14,322 nt of DNA from DASPXY01 sp038227745 (GCA_038227745.1 JBBRPS010000180.1:1-14322), one strand, 5' to 3'; positions 1 to 8,955 are shown, counted from the first letter of the stretch. Notes: generated by a model not told the origin, from the letters alone. Program-made: numbers and translations.

Positions 1-1801
1 CGAAAGGTCCGGGGAAGGGATGGCCAATACCTCGGGCTTGCGTCCACGCATGGGGCACCTCCCACGCCGAAACGGAGCACACGCTCAGCATAGCAGGACA
101 GTCCAATTTAGTGCAAGTTTTCGTGCCGACGACACTAGCTCGTTCGAGCAGATGCCGCCTTGTATCCGCCGTGAGGCGCCGCCGCACTTCTTCCGCCAAC
201 TTCCTGTCCGCCTCCGCCTGTTTCCTGAGCGCCTCTGCAGCCCGCCGGGACTGCTCCCCCTCCACCTTCCGCGCCGCCTCCGTCTCCCGGCGTGCCTCGT
301 CCACCACGACAGCGGCCACGACGGCGACCGCGCTGACCAGCAGCAGCGCCGCCACCGCCGCCTGCACCCACGCCGCGTGCCGCCTCGTCCAGCGCGCCAG
401 CCACTGGCCCCACGGCTCGCGGTACGCCGACACCGGCTCGTCCGCGAGCCAGTGTTCCACGTCTGCCGCCAGCTCCAGGGGCGTCGCATAACGGCCCTTC
501 GGCTCCAGGGCCATCGCCTTGAGGCAGACCGCTTCCAGGGCCCGCGGGACGGCCTTCGTTCTCTCCCGCGGCGGCGGGAACGCTCCGCGCATGACCCGCT
601 CCAGCACCGCAAGCACGGCGCCCCCCGTGAACGGCGCCGACCCGGTCAGCAGCGTGTAGAGCGTCGTCCCCAGGCTGTAGACGTCGCTGGACGGACCGAC
701 CCGTTCGAGGTCGCCCGCTGCCTGCTCGGGGCTCATGTACGCCGGCGTCCCCAAGGCCGAACCGATCTGTGTCGCCGGCACGTCGCTGCTGGACGGCGGC
801 CGCAGCGTCGCTTCCGCCGGAGCTTCCGTGGCCTCCTGTCGGCCGATCACCTTGGCGAGGCCCCAATCGACGACGAGCGTCTCGCCGAACTTGCCGAGCA
901 TGATGTTGGCGGGCTTGAGGTCGCGGTGGACCACGCCCCGGCTGTGGGCGTAGGCGATGGTGTTGCACACCGCCACGAACCGGGTCAGCAGCTGGCGCAA
1001 GGCGAGGCTGCGCTCGCCGCGGTCGCGGTTCGGCCCCTCGTCGGCGTGGAAGCGCTTGATCGCGTCCTTGAGGCTCTCGCCGCGGATGAAGCGCATGGCG
1101 TAGAACGGCCGGCCATCGGCGTGGCAGCCCAGCCCGTAGACCGGCACCACGCCGGGGTGCTCCAGGCCGCCGGTGATCTCGGCCTCCATCACGAAGCGGC
1201 CACGGCTCTGGGCGTCGTCGATGTGCCGCGCCTGGATCTCCTTGAGCGCAACCTCGCGGTGCAGCTCCTGGTCCTCGGCCAGGAACACCTCGCCCAGGCC
1301 GCCTTTCGCGTGGGGGCGGAGGACGCGGTAGCGCGCCAGCTCGGCCGCGGGCGCCGCCCCGGTCGTGGGGCGCGGGGGGGACCTGGCGAGATCGGCGTCG
1401 GACGCGAGGGTCACGGCGGCACCCATGAGGCTGGCTTCCACCTCCGCGTCGCCCAGCCCGAGCAGCTTCCCGCGGACCTCCGCCCAGCACCCCGGCCCGT
1501 TCGGCGGCGGCCCCTCGTCCACGGTGGCCGGGGGCGAGAGCGCCGCGATGCTGCGGCGCGCGTCGTCCTGGTGCGCCTCCAGGTGCTCGCGCACCAGCTC
1601 TTCCAGCAGCTGCAGCCGCTTCGGCGTCAGCTTGTCCTGCTCGAGCAGGACCTGTCCGAGCGGCCGGGCCTTGTCGAGCACCCAGGCGTGCATGGCGGCG
1701 ATCAGGGCGTCGCCGGCGATGAAGTCCATCTGCAGGGCCACGATGCCGAGGAGCAAATTGCGGTCGGCACCGCCGGGACGGGGGGCAGAGGCGTCGGACA
1801 T
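1..1801 (-). CDS. Membrane-anchored serine/threonine protein kinase (3' end outside the window)
   Basis: The frame is open from ATG at 1801 to the left edge, giving at least 600 residues. A roughly 90-residue N-terminal region resembles the extension seen on many Gemmata-type kinases. The Hanks-type kinase domain follows: GLGEVF glycine loop, catalytic Lys187 in VALK, HRDLKPANIM at 292-301 with catalytic Asp294, VVDWG at 310-314 (DWG in place of DFG, frequent in planctomycete kinases), then GTPAYMSPEQA. A single membrane helix lies at about 480-500 after the ADEPVSAYREPW segment. A charged coiled coil at about 500-555 follows, where family members often lead into WD40 or TPR sensor domains. 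The kinase should phosphorylate Ser/Thr of unknown cytoplasmic targets. The last 45 or so residues look unlike a kinase tail and lie in less GC-rich DNA (see findings). No strong ribosome site precedes the start. It is the last of three minus-strand genes. Confidence 0.9.
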   Translation of the reverse strand, partial: MSDASAPRPGGADRNLLLGIVALQMDFIAGDALIAAMHAWVLDKARPLGQVLLEQDKLTPKRLQLLEELVREHLEAHQDDARRSIAALSPPATVDEGPPPNGPGCWAEVRGKLLGLGDAEVEASLMGAAVTLASDADLARSPPRPTTGAAPAAELARYRVLRPHAKGGLGEVFLAEDQELHREVALKEIQARHIDDAQSRGRFVMEAEITGGLEHPGVVPVYGLGCHADGRPFYAMRFIRGESLKDAIKRFHADEGPNRDRGERSLALRQLLTRFVAVCNTIAYAHSRGVVHRDLKPANIMLGKFGETLVVDWGLAKVIGRQEATEAPAEATLRPPSSSDVPATQIGSALGTPAYMSPEQAAGDLERVGPSSDVYSLGTTLYTLLTGSAPFTGGAVLAVLERVMRGAFPPPRERTKAVPRALEAVCLKAMALEPKGRYATPLELAADVEHWLADEPVSAYREPWGQWLARWTRRHAAWVQAAVAALLLVSAVAVVAAVVVDEARRETEAARKVEGEQSRRAAEALRKQAEADRKLAEEVRRRLTADTRRHLLERASVVGTKTCTKLDCPAMLSVCSVSAWEVPHAWTQARGIGHPFPGPF

Positions 1802-1938
1802 GGCGTGGGTCCCCGAAAACAAGGTGGGGGCGCAGGTGCCCCGAGAACCCGAAGCGCCAGTCGATTGTACTCCTTCGGTTGGGGAGAATCGAGGGAAAAG
1901 CGAGCGCACCAGCGACGGCCCCGCTCGGCTCGCGGGGC

Positions 1939-2838
1939 CTACTCCGCCGCGGCCCAGTCGCGCGGCTTGAGGTACTCGTACAACTCCGCCTCGCGCGACC
2001 CCGGCTCGGGCCGATAGTCGTAGTGCCAACGCACCACCGGCGGCAGCGACATCAGGATCGACTCGATCCGCCCGCCCGTCTTCAGCCCGAACAGCGTGCC
2101 GCGGTCGTAGATCAGGTTGAACTCCACGTACCGGCCGCGGCGGAACTCCTGAAACGCCCTTTCGCGCTCCCCGTAGGGCAGATCCTTGCGCCGCCGCGCG
2201 ATCGGCAGATACGCACTCAGGAAAGCGTCGCCGCAGTCGCGCACAAACGCGAAGAGGGCCTCGAAATCACCCTCCAGGTAGTCGAAGAAGAGGCCGCCGA
2301 CGCCGCGCGCCTCGCCGCGGTGCGGCAAGAAGAAATACTCGTCGCACCCCTTCTTGAACCGCGCGTAATCGACGGGCGGCCCGTGCCGTTGACAGACGTC
2401 CCTCCAGGTGCGGTGGAAGTGGACGACGTCCTCGCGGAAGGGGTAGTACGGCGTCAGGTCGGCGCCGCCGCCGAACCACTGCCGGTCGCCCTTCGTCAGG
2501 AAGCGGAAGTTGGCGTGGACGGTCGGCACCAGCGGATTGCGCGGGTGCAGCACCAGCGAGATGCCCGTCGCCGTGAAGTCGCGCCCCGACCCGGGCACCT
2601 GCTTGGCGAACTCCTCCGACATCTGGCCGAACACCTCAGAGAAGTTGACGCCCCCCTTCTCGAAGACGCCGCCCTCGGCCAGCACGCGCGTCCGGCCGCC
2701 GCCGCCCTCCTCACGCTGCCACACGTCCTCGCGGAAGCGGGCCTTGCCGTCGAGTTCCTCCAGAGCGGCGCAGATGCGATCCTGCAGGTCGCGGAAGGAG
2801 GCGGCGGCACGGGCGCGGAGCTCGGAGGGTTCCGGCAT
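1939..2838 (-). CDS. hemF: Oxygen-dependent coproporphyrinogen III oxidase HemF
   Basis: This complete 299-residue protein matches the usual HemF length of about 300. It catalyses the O2-dependent oxidative decarboxylation of coproporphyrinogen III to protoporphyrinogen IX in cytoplasmic haem synthesis. Family signatures are all visible in order: VHANFRF at 107-113 with the conserved His, WFGGGADLTPYY at 121-132, GVGGLFFDYLEGDF at 179-192, the RGRYVEFNLIYDRGT block starting at 224 and continuing through GLKTGGRIESILMSLPP, and the terminal KPRDWA. There is no Shine-Dalgarno sequence in front of ATG 2838; the upstream bases are pyrimidine-rich. It lies between a lipoprotein gene (109-bp gap) and a kinase gene (137-bp gap) on the same strand, with no obvious functional link to either. 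The TAG stop falls inside a short repeat also present near the right edge. Presence of HemF implies oxygen was available to the organism. Confidence 0.97.
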   Translation of the reverse strand: MPEPSELRARAAASFRDLQDRICAALEELDGKARFREDVWQREEGGGGRTRVLAEGGVFEKGGVNFSEVFGQMSEEFAKQVPGSGRDFTATGISLVLHPRNPLVPTVHANFRFLTKGDRQWFGGGADLTPYYPFREDVVHFHRTWRDVCQRHGPPVDYARFKKGCDEYFFLPHRGEARGVGGLFFDYLEGDFEALFAFVRDCGDAFLSAYLPIARRRKDLPYGERERAFQEFRRGRYVEFNLIYDRGTLFGLKTGGRIESILMSLPPVVRWHYDYRPEPGSREAELYEYLKPRDWAAAE

Positions 2839-2871
2839 GGAAGGGGGCCTCGGGGACTGGCATCAACAGGC

Positions 2872-2901
2872 CGAGCGGCGGGGCTTTACGCCCGCCGCTC
2901 G
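2872..2901. repeat. Perfect 11-bp hairpin between the lipoprotein gene and hemF
   Basis: Arms 2872-2882 and 2891-2901 are exact reverse complements (CGAGCGGCGGG / CCCGCCGCTCG) around an 8-nt loop. It follows the stop of the upstream minus-strand gene (2948) and precedes hemF (2838). There is no T-run on either side, so it is more likely a dispersed palindromic repeat or an RNA-stabilising or attenuating stem than a classical intrinsic terminator. Confidence 0.7.
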
Positions 2902-2947
2902 TCAGCACCTGACATGCGCTGCCTGAGGACGGTTATACGCAATCGAC

Positions 2948-3757
2948 TCAATAACCGCGCACCTGGCGGACCGGCCACGTCAGGAAATCCACCACCGCGT
3001 TATTGGTCGGCTGCTTCGCGACGGCGTCGCCCTCATGCCTGCCGCCCGGGTGCAGGTACTCCGCCCAGGCCTTCGCCTCCGGCGGGTAGTCCTTGCCCGT
3101 GATCGCCACCAGCGACTCGTGGGCGCGCGCCCGCAGCGCCGCGTCGCGCTCCTTCTGCAGGATATACAGCAGCGTCTCCTTCGACTCTGGGTAGTCGTAC
3201 TTGCCCAGGCCGCGGATCGCCGTCAGCCGGCGGTCGAGTACCTCCTGCCGGTCCTGCGATGCGCCCTCGATCGGCGGCTCCTTCGCCACCTTCACCAGCT
3301 GCTCCACCGCCAGCGGCGAGCCCGTCTGGGCCAGGGATTTCAGCGCCTCCTGGCGGAGGAGGTTGTTCATCTCCCCCGTGAACGTCAGGTTCTGCTCGGT
3401 GACCCGTTGCAGCGCCTCCGCGGCGCGCGGGTCCTTGAAGCGGCCCAGCGTCTTGACCGCCGCGATGCGGCACAGCGGATCGCGGTCCGACTTCGCCGAC
3501 TCCGTCAGGATCTTGACGTAGAAGTCCTGGTCCTTCTGCGTGCCGCCGTGCGCCAGCGGCTCCTGCAGCCCGGCGAGCGCCTTGGAGCGCTGCCAGCCGT
3601 CGTCGCTCTCCTGCAGGACCACCAGCGGGTCCGGCGAGGAGTACAGGTGCGCGAACTTGAAATTGCGGCTCGAGACCTCGTCCCAGAAGCCGGCGCAGCC
3701 GCCCACGCAGACGAGGGGCCAAAGGCAAAAGTGAAGGAGGCGCCGTGCGTTTCGCAT
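2948..3757 (-). CDS. HEAT-like repeat lipoprotein
   Basis: A 269-residue protein starting at ATG 3757, which is preceded by the purine-rich ribosome site GGAAAAGGGAAAG. The frame is open further upstream, but this start gives a proper lipoprotein signal: MRNARRLL, a hydrophobic stretch, then lipobox VGGC with Cys21. The mature protein should be lipid-anchored. Residues about 50-235 are alpha-helical repeats of HEAT type, for example CRIAAVKTLGRFKDPRAAEALQ, LLRQEALKSLAQTGSPLAVEQL and RLTAIRGLGKYDYPESKETLL. Such repeats are normally protein-interaction scaffolds. No catalytic residues are evident. Planctomycetes encode many such envelope HEAT lipoproteins of unknown role. It lies divergent to the MFS gene and upstream of hemF on the same strand. 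Confidence 0.85.
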   Translation of the reverse strand: MRNARRLLHFCLWPLVCVGGCAGFWDEVSSRNFKFAHLYSSPDPLVVLQESDDGWQRSKALAGLQEPLAHGGTQKDQDFYVKILTESAKSDRDPLCRIAAVKTLGRFKDPRAAEALQRVTEQNLTFTGEMNNLLRQEALKSLAQTGSPLAVEQLVKVAKEPPIEGASQDRQEVLDRRLTAIRGLGKYDYPESKETLLYILQKERDAALRARAHESLVAITGKDYPPEAKAWAEYLHPGGRHEGDAVAKQPTNNAVVDFLTWPVRQVRGY

Positions 3758-4041
3758 GTCTCTTTCCCTTTTCCTGCAGGCGCTGCCGCGGCCGTGGCCC
3801 GGACGCCGCCGGGGGCGCGTGCCCCGGCCGGACCGTGAACCTCCGCCGCGCAACAACAGGGGGCGTGTCCATACCATCGTCCCGCCGCGGACGCAAGGGC
3901 AAAAAGCCGGCGCCGGACCGTCGGACCGTCGTCGGACCTCGGGTTGTCTCCCCCAACCCTTGCCGCTAAAATACCCCTCTCTCCACGGCCCGGTGCCGGA
4001 ACCCCGGACCAACCCCACCCTTACCCTCGGTCCCGCTGCTG
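3758..4041. other. Divergent intergenic region between the lipoprotein and MFS genes
   Basis: These 284 bp contain no convincing gene; open frames crossing them are uninterrupted only because of high GC. They hold the lipoprotein gene's ribosome site on the minus strand, a short direct repetition of GGACCGTC near 3915-3935, and the candidate promoter for the transporter. I found no clear promoter for the minus-strand gene. Confidence 0.6.
3944..3972 (+). promoter_or_regulatory. Candidate sigma70-type promoter for the MFS gene
   Basis: TTGTCT (3944-3949) and TAAAAT (3967-3972) are separated by 17 bp, matching the -35 and -10 consensus at 4/6 and 5/6 positions. This is one of few AT-rich spots in the region. 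Transcription would begin near 3979, leaving a leader of about 60 nt before 4042. A small inverted repeat, GGGTTG/CAACCC (3941-3946 and 3954-3959), overlaps the -35 box and could be an operator. Prediction only. Confidence 0.45.
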
Positions 4042-5307
4042 TTGCGATCACGACTTTCCTTGCTGATGTTCCTCCAGTACGCGGTCGCCGGCGCCTGGGT
4101 GCCGACCTTCACCCTGCGCCTGACCGAACTGGACTTCACGCCCGCCCAGATCGCCTGGGCCTGCGCCGGCTCCGCCCTCGCCTCGCTCGTCGCCCCGCTC
4201 GTGGCCGGCCAGGTGGCAGACCGCTGGTGCGCCGCCGAGCGCTGCGTTGCCTGCTGCGCCGCCGTCGCCGGCGCGCTCCTCTGGCTCCTCGCCGGCCTGA
4301 CCGGCCCGCTGGCCGTCTTCCTCACCGCCGTCGCCTTCTGGCTGGTCATGGTGCCCGCCACGACCCTCGGCATCTCCGTTTGCTTCGCCCACCTCCCCGA
4401 CCCCGAACGCACCTACGGCTCCGTCCGCCTGTGGGGCACGGTCGGCTGGGTCGTGCCCGGACTGCTGCTCGGCGTCTGGTTCGCCAACCCCGCCGCCCTC
4501 GCCGGCGTACAGACCTGGCTCCGGCCCGGCGGACCGCCCAGCGAGCTGGCCGACGCCCAGCGCCTCGCTGGGCTGCTGGCCTTCGCGCTGGCCGGATACG
4601 CCCTGACGCTGCCGCACACGCCGCCCGTAAAGGGCCGCAAGGGGTCGGCCGCGTGGCTGGCCCCGCTCGCCGCCCTGGGCCTCCTGCGCCACCGCCTCTT
4701 CGCCGTCTACTGCGTCTGCTCCCTGGGCGTGTGCGTGGCCATGCCGTTCACCACTCAGCTCACGCCCCTGCTGCTCCAGCACCTCGGCATCCCGCGCGAG
4801 TGGATCAGCCCAACGCTCACGCTCTCGCAGAGCATGGAGATCGTTTCGCTCGGGCTGCTGCCGCTGCTGCTGCTGCGCCTGGGCGTGCGCGGCACCATGG
4901 CCCTGGGGCTGGTCTCCTGGGCCTTGCTGATGACCGCCCTGATGATCGGCGAGCCGGCCGGCCTGGTGGTCGGGGCGCTGGGGCTGAACGGGGTGTGCAT
5001 CTCCTGCTTTCTGGTGGCCGGGCAGGTGTTCGTCAACGCCCGGGCGCGGCGCGACCTCCGTGCCAGCAGCCAGGCCCTGCTCACATTCGTCAACGGCGCC
5101 GGCCTGCTGATCGGCAACCTGCTGGTCGGCTGGGTGCGCGACCAGGTCGGCGGGGCGTTCGCACCGACCTTCGCCACCGCCGCCGCCATCGCGGCCGCCG
5201 CGCTGCTCGTCTTCCTCGTCGGCTCCGCCGACCCGGACGAGATCCCCGCCGACGCCCCCGTTCCCCTGCGCCGCGAGCCTCTCGTGTCCGCCCAGAAGGC
5301 GACCTGA
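4042..5307 (+). CDS. MFS transporter, nucleoside:H+ symporter (NupG/XapB-like) family
   Basis: A 421-residue, very hydrophobic protein with about 12 predicted membrane helices. Signatures of the nucleoside-proton symporter branch are present: RLSLLMFLQY at the N-terminus, VADRW after helix 2, YGSVRLWGTVGW at 125-136 (compare IRIWGTIGF in E. coli NupG), TLPHTPPVKG at 189-198, and a late ASSQALLTFVNGAGLLIGNLLVG stretch. The family couples nucleoside uptake to the proton gradient at the inner membrane; the substrate here is not proven. The start is taken as TTG 4042, because the residues RSRLSLL fit the family N-terminus. ATG 4066 would cut into the first helix. It is probably monocistronic: a promoter-like sequence precedes it and a strong hairpin follows. 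Confidence 0.85.
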   Translation: MRSRLSLLMFLQYAVAGAWVPTFTLRLTELDFTPAQIAWACAGSALASLVAPLVAGQVADRWCAAERCVACCAAVAGALLWLLAGLTGPLAVFLTAVAFWLVMVPATTLGISVCFAHLPDPERTYGSVRLWGTVGWVVPGLLLGVWFANPAALAGVQTWLRPGGPPSELADAQRLAGLLAFALAGYALTLPHTPPVKGRKGSAAWLAPLAALGLLRHRLFAVYCVCSLGVCVAMPFTTQLTPLLLQHLGIPREWISPTLTLSQSMEIVSLGLLPLLLLRLGVRGTMALGLVSWALLMTALMIGEPAGLVVGALGLNGVCISCFLVAGQVFVNARARRDLRASSQALLTFVNGAGLLIGNLLVGWVRDQVGGAFAPTFATAAAIAAAALLVFLVGSADPDEIPADAPVPLRREPLVSAQKAT

Positions 5308-5353
5308 GACACCTCGAAACGAGGCCGGGTGTCCGGAATCAGGGCATCAGAAA

Positions 5354-5387
5354 AGAAGGCCCACGGGTTGCAACCCGTGGGCTTTCT
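5354..5387. terminator. Bidirectional hairpin terminator after the MFS gene
   Basis: The 24-nt stretch 5359-5382 is a perfect palindrome with core CCCACGGGTTGC/AACCCGTGGG. It extends through AGAAG/TTTCT to a stem of about 17 bp (5354-5387), with one G-U pair. A-rich sequence on the left and T-rich sequence on the right give a U-tract in either direction. It lies 46 bp after the transporter stop and 60 bp before the histidine kinase start, so it separates the two transcription units. Confidence 0.75.
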
Positions 5388-5447
5388 CGATTCACTATGC
5401 ACAGGCAACCGACGGCTGACCCATGCCCCCGACCCGGTGGTGGTATC

Positions 5448-8400
5448 ATGCCCAACCCCGACCTCAAGCGGAGCAACGCCCCCGGCGAAGGCACCCCCAT
5501 TTCCCTCCCCGCTCTGCTGGCGCGCCTCGGCCCCCGCCCCGCGGTCCCCCCCAGGACCTCGGCCGCCCGCCGCGCCGCGTTCGCCGCCGTCGCCTTCCTC
5601 TGCCTGGTCGTTACTCAGCCACAGCTCTGGCACCCCGACCGCGACTCCCTCTGGCTTCCTCCCCTCGGCCTCGGCGTCGCGCTCGCCGCCTGGCTGGGTC
5701 GGTGGGCCGGCGCCCTGGTCGGCGCCGCCGCCTTCCTGGCCGGCGAACTGGCCCGCGGCCCTGGGGTCTCGCCCTTTTACCCGGCCGTGGAGGGGCTGCT
5801 CCTGGGGATCGAGGTCTACCTGGCGTGGTGGCTGTATCACGCGCGGGCGGACGGGAGCCGGCGGCTCGGCGATCCGCGCTCCGCGACCGTCTTCATCGTT
5901 CTCGTCCCGGGCGCGGTCGCCGGCGCCTTTTCTCTCCTCCTCGCGGCCACGCGGCAGGCCCTCGCCGCCCCGGCCGACGACCTGCCCACCGACGCCGCCG
6001 AGGTCTGGCTCGCCCAGGCCCTGGGCGTGCTGGCTCTCACGCCTCCCCTGCTCGTCCTGCTCACCCCCTGGCTGGTCCGCCACGGCCTGGCGCCCCCCGA
6101 GCCCGCCGACCGCCGCCCCGACCTGCCGCCCGCGCCGTGGACGGCAGGACACGTCATCGAGGTGTGCGGCCTGACCCTGAGCGCGGCCGTCCTGGGCGTG
6201 ACCCTGGCCGTGGTGCAGGCGCGGCAGCAGTCGCCGAACTGGCCCCTCTGGGCCATGCTCCTCCTCCTGATCGTCTGGACCAGCCTGCGCCGCGGCCTGG
6301 CGGGCGGCAGCGTGGCGGCGGGCACCGCGGCCTGCCTGGGCCTGGGGACCGCCGCCCTGCTGCCCGCAGGCCCCGCCCTGACCGCCACCCTGCAGGGCCA
6401 CCTCCTGGCGCAGTGTACCACGGCCATCCTGGTTGGGGCCTCGGCCGGTTGGATCCGCGCCAGCGAGGCCCGCTACCGACAGTTTGTCGGCCACATGCCG
6501 GTCGTCCTCTACAGCGCCCGCTTCCTCGGCCCGGCGCGCCGGGGCCTGTTCCCCGAGGTGGAGGTCACCCTGGTCAGCCCCGCGACCCGCCAGATCTTCG
6601 GCTGCGAGCCGGAGGAACTGCTCGGCGAGTACGGCCTGTGGCTGGCGCGCATCCACCCCGAAGACCGCGAGCTGATGGCCGCCGCCCTCGCCCAGCTCGC
6701 CCGCCAGAGTGAGCCATTCACCTGTGAGTACCGCCTCGCGTCGGCGGAGAACCTGAAGGCGGAAGGCAGGCAGGGGCGGCAGGCGGAGGGGAACGGCGCC
6801 GGCGATTCCGGGCTGCCCTCGGCATTCGGCGGCCGTCCCGTGGAGAAATGGCTGCGCGACACGCTGGCCCCGCACCGCGCCGCCGACGGCACCCTGGAGG
6901 GCTGGGAGGGGGTGGTCGAGGACATCACGGAGCAACGGGCGCTCGCCTCGGACCTGCGCCGCACGACGAACATGCTGCAGGCGCTCGTGGCGCACCTGCC
7001 GACCGGCGTCTACTTCGTCCACGGGCCGAACGGGCAGCCGCTGTTCGTCAACGCCCGCGCCCGCCAGCTCCTGGGCCAGCGCGAGGACCTGGCCGCGGGG
7101 ATCGCCCTGCTGTCGCGCGTCTACCGCCTGCACCGCCCCGACGGCACCCCCTACCCGTGGGAGGAACTGCCCGTCAGCAAGGCCCTGCGCCTGGGGCTGA
7201 CCGGCATGTGCGACGACGTGGTCGTCCACCGCGCCGACGGCCGCCGCGTCCCCCTGGTGACCTGGGGGGCACCGGTGGATCTGACCGGACAGGGCCGGAT
7301 CGACGGGGCCGTCTGGGTGCTGGAAGACCTGACCGCCCTGCGCCAGGCCGAGGCGGCCCACCGCGACGCGGAGGCCCGCCTGCGTGCCACGATCCAGACC
7401 ATGGCGGAGGGGCTGGTGGTGCAGGACGCCTCCGGCGCCGTAGTCGAGTGGAACCCCGCGGCGTGTACCATCCTCGGCGTGCCGCCGGAGGACATGCCGG
7501 GCCTGACTGCGCTCGGCCCCGAGCAGGGCTGCCTGCGCGAGGACGGCTCGCCCCTGCCGCCCGACGAGTTCCCCGATCGCGTCAGCCTGCGGACCGGCCG
7601 GCCCGTGCGCGACGCCCTCGTCGGCGTCCCCGTCGTCGTCGGCCCCGCGGACGTCCGCTGGATCCTGGTCAACGCCATGCCGCTTCCGGGCGCCGAGGGG
7701 AACCCGGGGCGCGGGCGGGTCGTCACGACGTTCGCGGACGTGACCGGGCAGCGGCGGGCGGCGGAGGTCCTGCGTCGCTCCGAGGAGAAGTACCGCGGCC
7801 TCGTCGAGCACCTGCCGCTGCTGGTGCTGCAGCTCGACCACGAGCGGCGGGTGACGTACCTGAACCCGGCGGCGGAAGCGGCGACGGGACACGCGGCGGG
7901 GGAGCTGGCCGCCCCGGGCTCCTGGCAGGGCCTCGTCCACCCCGAGGATCTGCCCGGATTACTGGCGCTGCTGGACCAGGCGGAAGCGGGCCGCGTCGCC
8001 CGGGGCGAGTTCCGCTACCGCGCCCGCGACGGCGCCGAGAAGGTGGGCTACGCGCTGGCGCAGCCGTCGGACAACGGGGCGCCGGGCGTGACGCTGCTCG
8101 TGGTGGACATGACGCAGCAGCGGCGGCTCGAACAGGAGCTGCAGCGAGTGCAGCGGCTGGATCTCGCCGGCCGGCTGGCGGGGGGGATCGTCCACGATGT
8201 CAACAACCTGCTGACCGTGGTGCTGACGCTGTCGGAGCTGGCGGGGCTGGGCCTGCCGCCGGGGCACGCCGCGGCGACGGACCTGCGCCAGATCGCGCAG
8301 GCGGCCGAGCAGGCGGCGCAGCTCGTCGGGCAGTTGCTGACGTTCGGCAAGGGGCGGCGCATTGTGGCGCGGCGCGTGGACGTCAACGCGGTGGTGCGGC

Positions 8401-8834
8401 GCAACCTGGAGTTGCTGCGGAGTTCCTTGCCCGGAGACGTCGCAGTCGAGGCGGCGCCGGCGCCGGGGGACGTGTGGGCGCTGGCGGACGAGACGCAGGT
8501 GCAGCAGGTGCTGATGAACTTGTGCTTCAACGCGCGCGACGCGATGCCGCGGGGTGGGCGGCTGGGGGTGGCGACCACGGTGGAGATGCGCGATGGCGCC
8601 CCGTGGGTGCGGCTGACGGTGAGCGACACCGGGCACGGGATGAGCGCGGAGGTGCGGTCGCGGCTCTTCGAGCTGTTCTTCACGACGAAGGAGCGCGGCA
8701 GCGGCCTTGGGCTGGCGGTGGTGAAGCAGATCGTGGAGAGCTTCGGCGGCCGCATTGAGGTGGCGAGCCGGCCCGACGAGGGGACGCGCTTCGACGTGTG
8801 GCTGCCGGCCGCCCGGGAGGGCGGCGCGGCCTGA
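5448..8834 (+). CDS. MASE1-PAS(x4) membrane sensor histidine kinase
   Basis: The open frame extends upstream, but ATG 5448 is the first sensible start after the terminator and gives 1128 residues. Domains in order: a multi-helix MASE1-type membrane sensor (about 45-330; LWLPPLGLGVALAAWLG and VWLAQALGVLALTPPLL are typical), four PAS domains (about 342-500, 506-635, 645-772, 777-890, each closed by a DIT/DLT/DVT/DMT motif), HisKA with phospho-acceptor His916 in GGIVHDVNN, and HATPase_c with Asn1028 (N box), Asp1060 in SDTGHGM, the LFELFFTTK F box, and GSGLGL at 1084-1089. All catalytic residues are present. It should autophosphorylate in response to an unknown signal. No receiver domain is fused and no response regulator adjoins on this strand; the closest is the ANTAR regulator at 10648-11247. 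PAS1 contains a low-complexity insert at about 434-464. Confidence 0.93.
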   Translation: MPNPDLKRSNAPGEGTPISLPALLARLGPRPAVPPRTSAARRAAFAAVAFLCLVVTQPQLWHPDRDSLWLPPLGLGVALAAWLGRWAGALVGAAAFLAGELARGPGVSPFYPAVEGLLLGIEVYLAWWLYHARADGSRRLGDPRSATVFIVLVPGAVAGAFSLLLAATRQALAAPADDLPTDAAEVWLAQALGVLALTPPLLVLLTPWLVRHGLAPPEPADRRPDLPPAPWTAGHVIEVCGLTLSAAVLGVTLAVVQARQQSPNWPLWAMLLLLIVWTSLRRGLAGGSVAAGTAACLGLGTAALLPAGPALTATLQGHLLAQCTTAILVGASAGWIRASEARYRQFVGHMPVVLYSARFLGPARRGLFPEVEVTLVSPATRQIFGCEPEELLGEYGLWLARIHPEDRELMAAALAQLARQSEPFTCEYRLASAENLKAEGRQGRQAEGNGAGDSGLPSAFGGRPVEKWLRDTLAPHRAADGTLEGWEGVVEDITEQRALASDLRRTTNMLQALVAHLPTGVYFVHGPNGQPLFVNARARQLLGQREDLAAGIALLSRVYRLHRPDGTPYPWEELPVSKALRLGLTGMCDDVVVHRADGRRVPLVTWGAPVDLTGQGRIDGAVWVLEDLTALRQAEAAHRDAEARLRATIQTMAEGLVVQDASGAVVEWNPAACTILGVPPEDMPGLTALGPEQGCLREDGSPLPPDEFPDRVSLRTGRPVRDALVGVPVVVGPADVRWILVNAMPLPGAEGNPGRGRVVTTFADVTGQRRAAEVLRRSEEKYRGLVEHLPLLVLQLDHERRVTYLNPAAEAATGHAAGELAAPGSWQGLVHPEDLPGLLALLDQAEAGRVARGEFRYRARDGAEKVGYALAQPSDNGAPGVTLLVVDMTQQRRLEQELQRVQRLDLAGRLAGGIVHDVNNLLTVVLTLSELAGLGLPPGHAAATDLRQIAQAAEQAAQLVGQLLTFGKGRRIVARRVDVNAVVRRNLELLRSSLPGDVAVEAAPAPGDVWALADETQVQQVLMNLCFNARDAMPRGGRLGVATTVEMRDGAPWVRLTVSDTGHGMSAEVRSRLFELFFTTKERGSGLGLAVVKQIVESFGGRIEVASRPDEGTRFDVWLPAAREGGAA

Positions 8835-8955
8835 CAGCCTCCACGGCATTCCAGCCCCACATCGCCGCAGGGCTGTCGTCGATGAATGCTGTGCTCGGCC
8901 TCCGGGAGCTGCCGCTCGCAGGAACCGTTGTACGCCGCGTGGGGGCTACCGTATC

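Noticed and set aside
20..2017. Long plus-strand open frame of 665 codons
   Set aside because: It lies exactly opposite the Ser/Thr kinase and the end of hemF and is rich in Arg/Pro/His low-complexity sequence, typical of an antisense shadow in GC-rich DNA.
3756..5447. Upstream extension of the histidine-kinase frame to 1692 residues
   Set aside because: The extension is out of frame with, and overlaps, the MFS gene and crosses a terminator hairpin; ATG 5448 is the sensible start.
4755..7940. Minus-strand open frame of 1061 codons
   Set aside because: Opposite the MFS and histidine-kinase genes; Gly/Arg/Gln-rich with no domain, while the plus strand shows clear conserved motifs.
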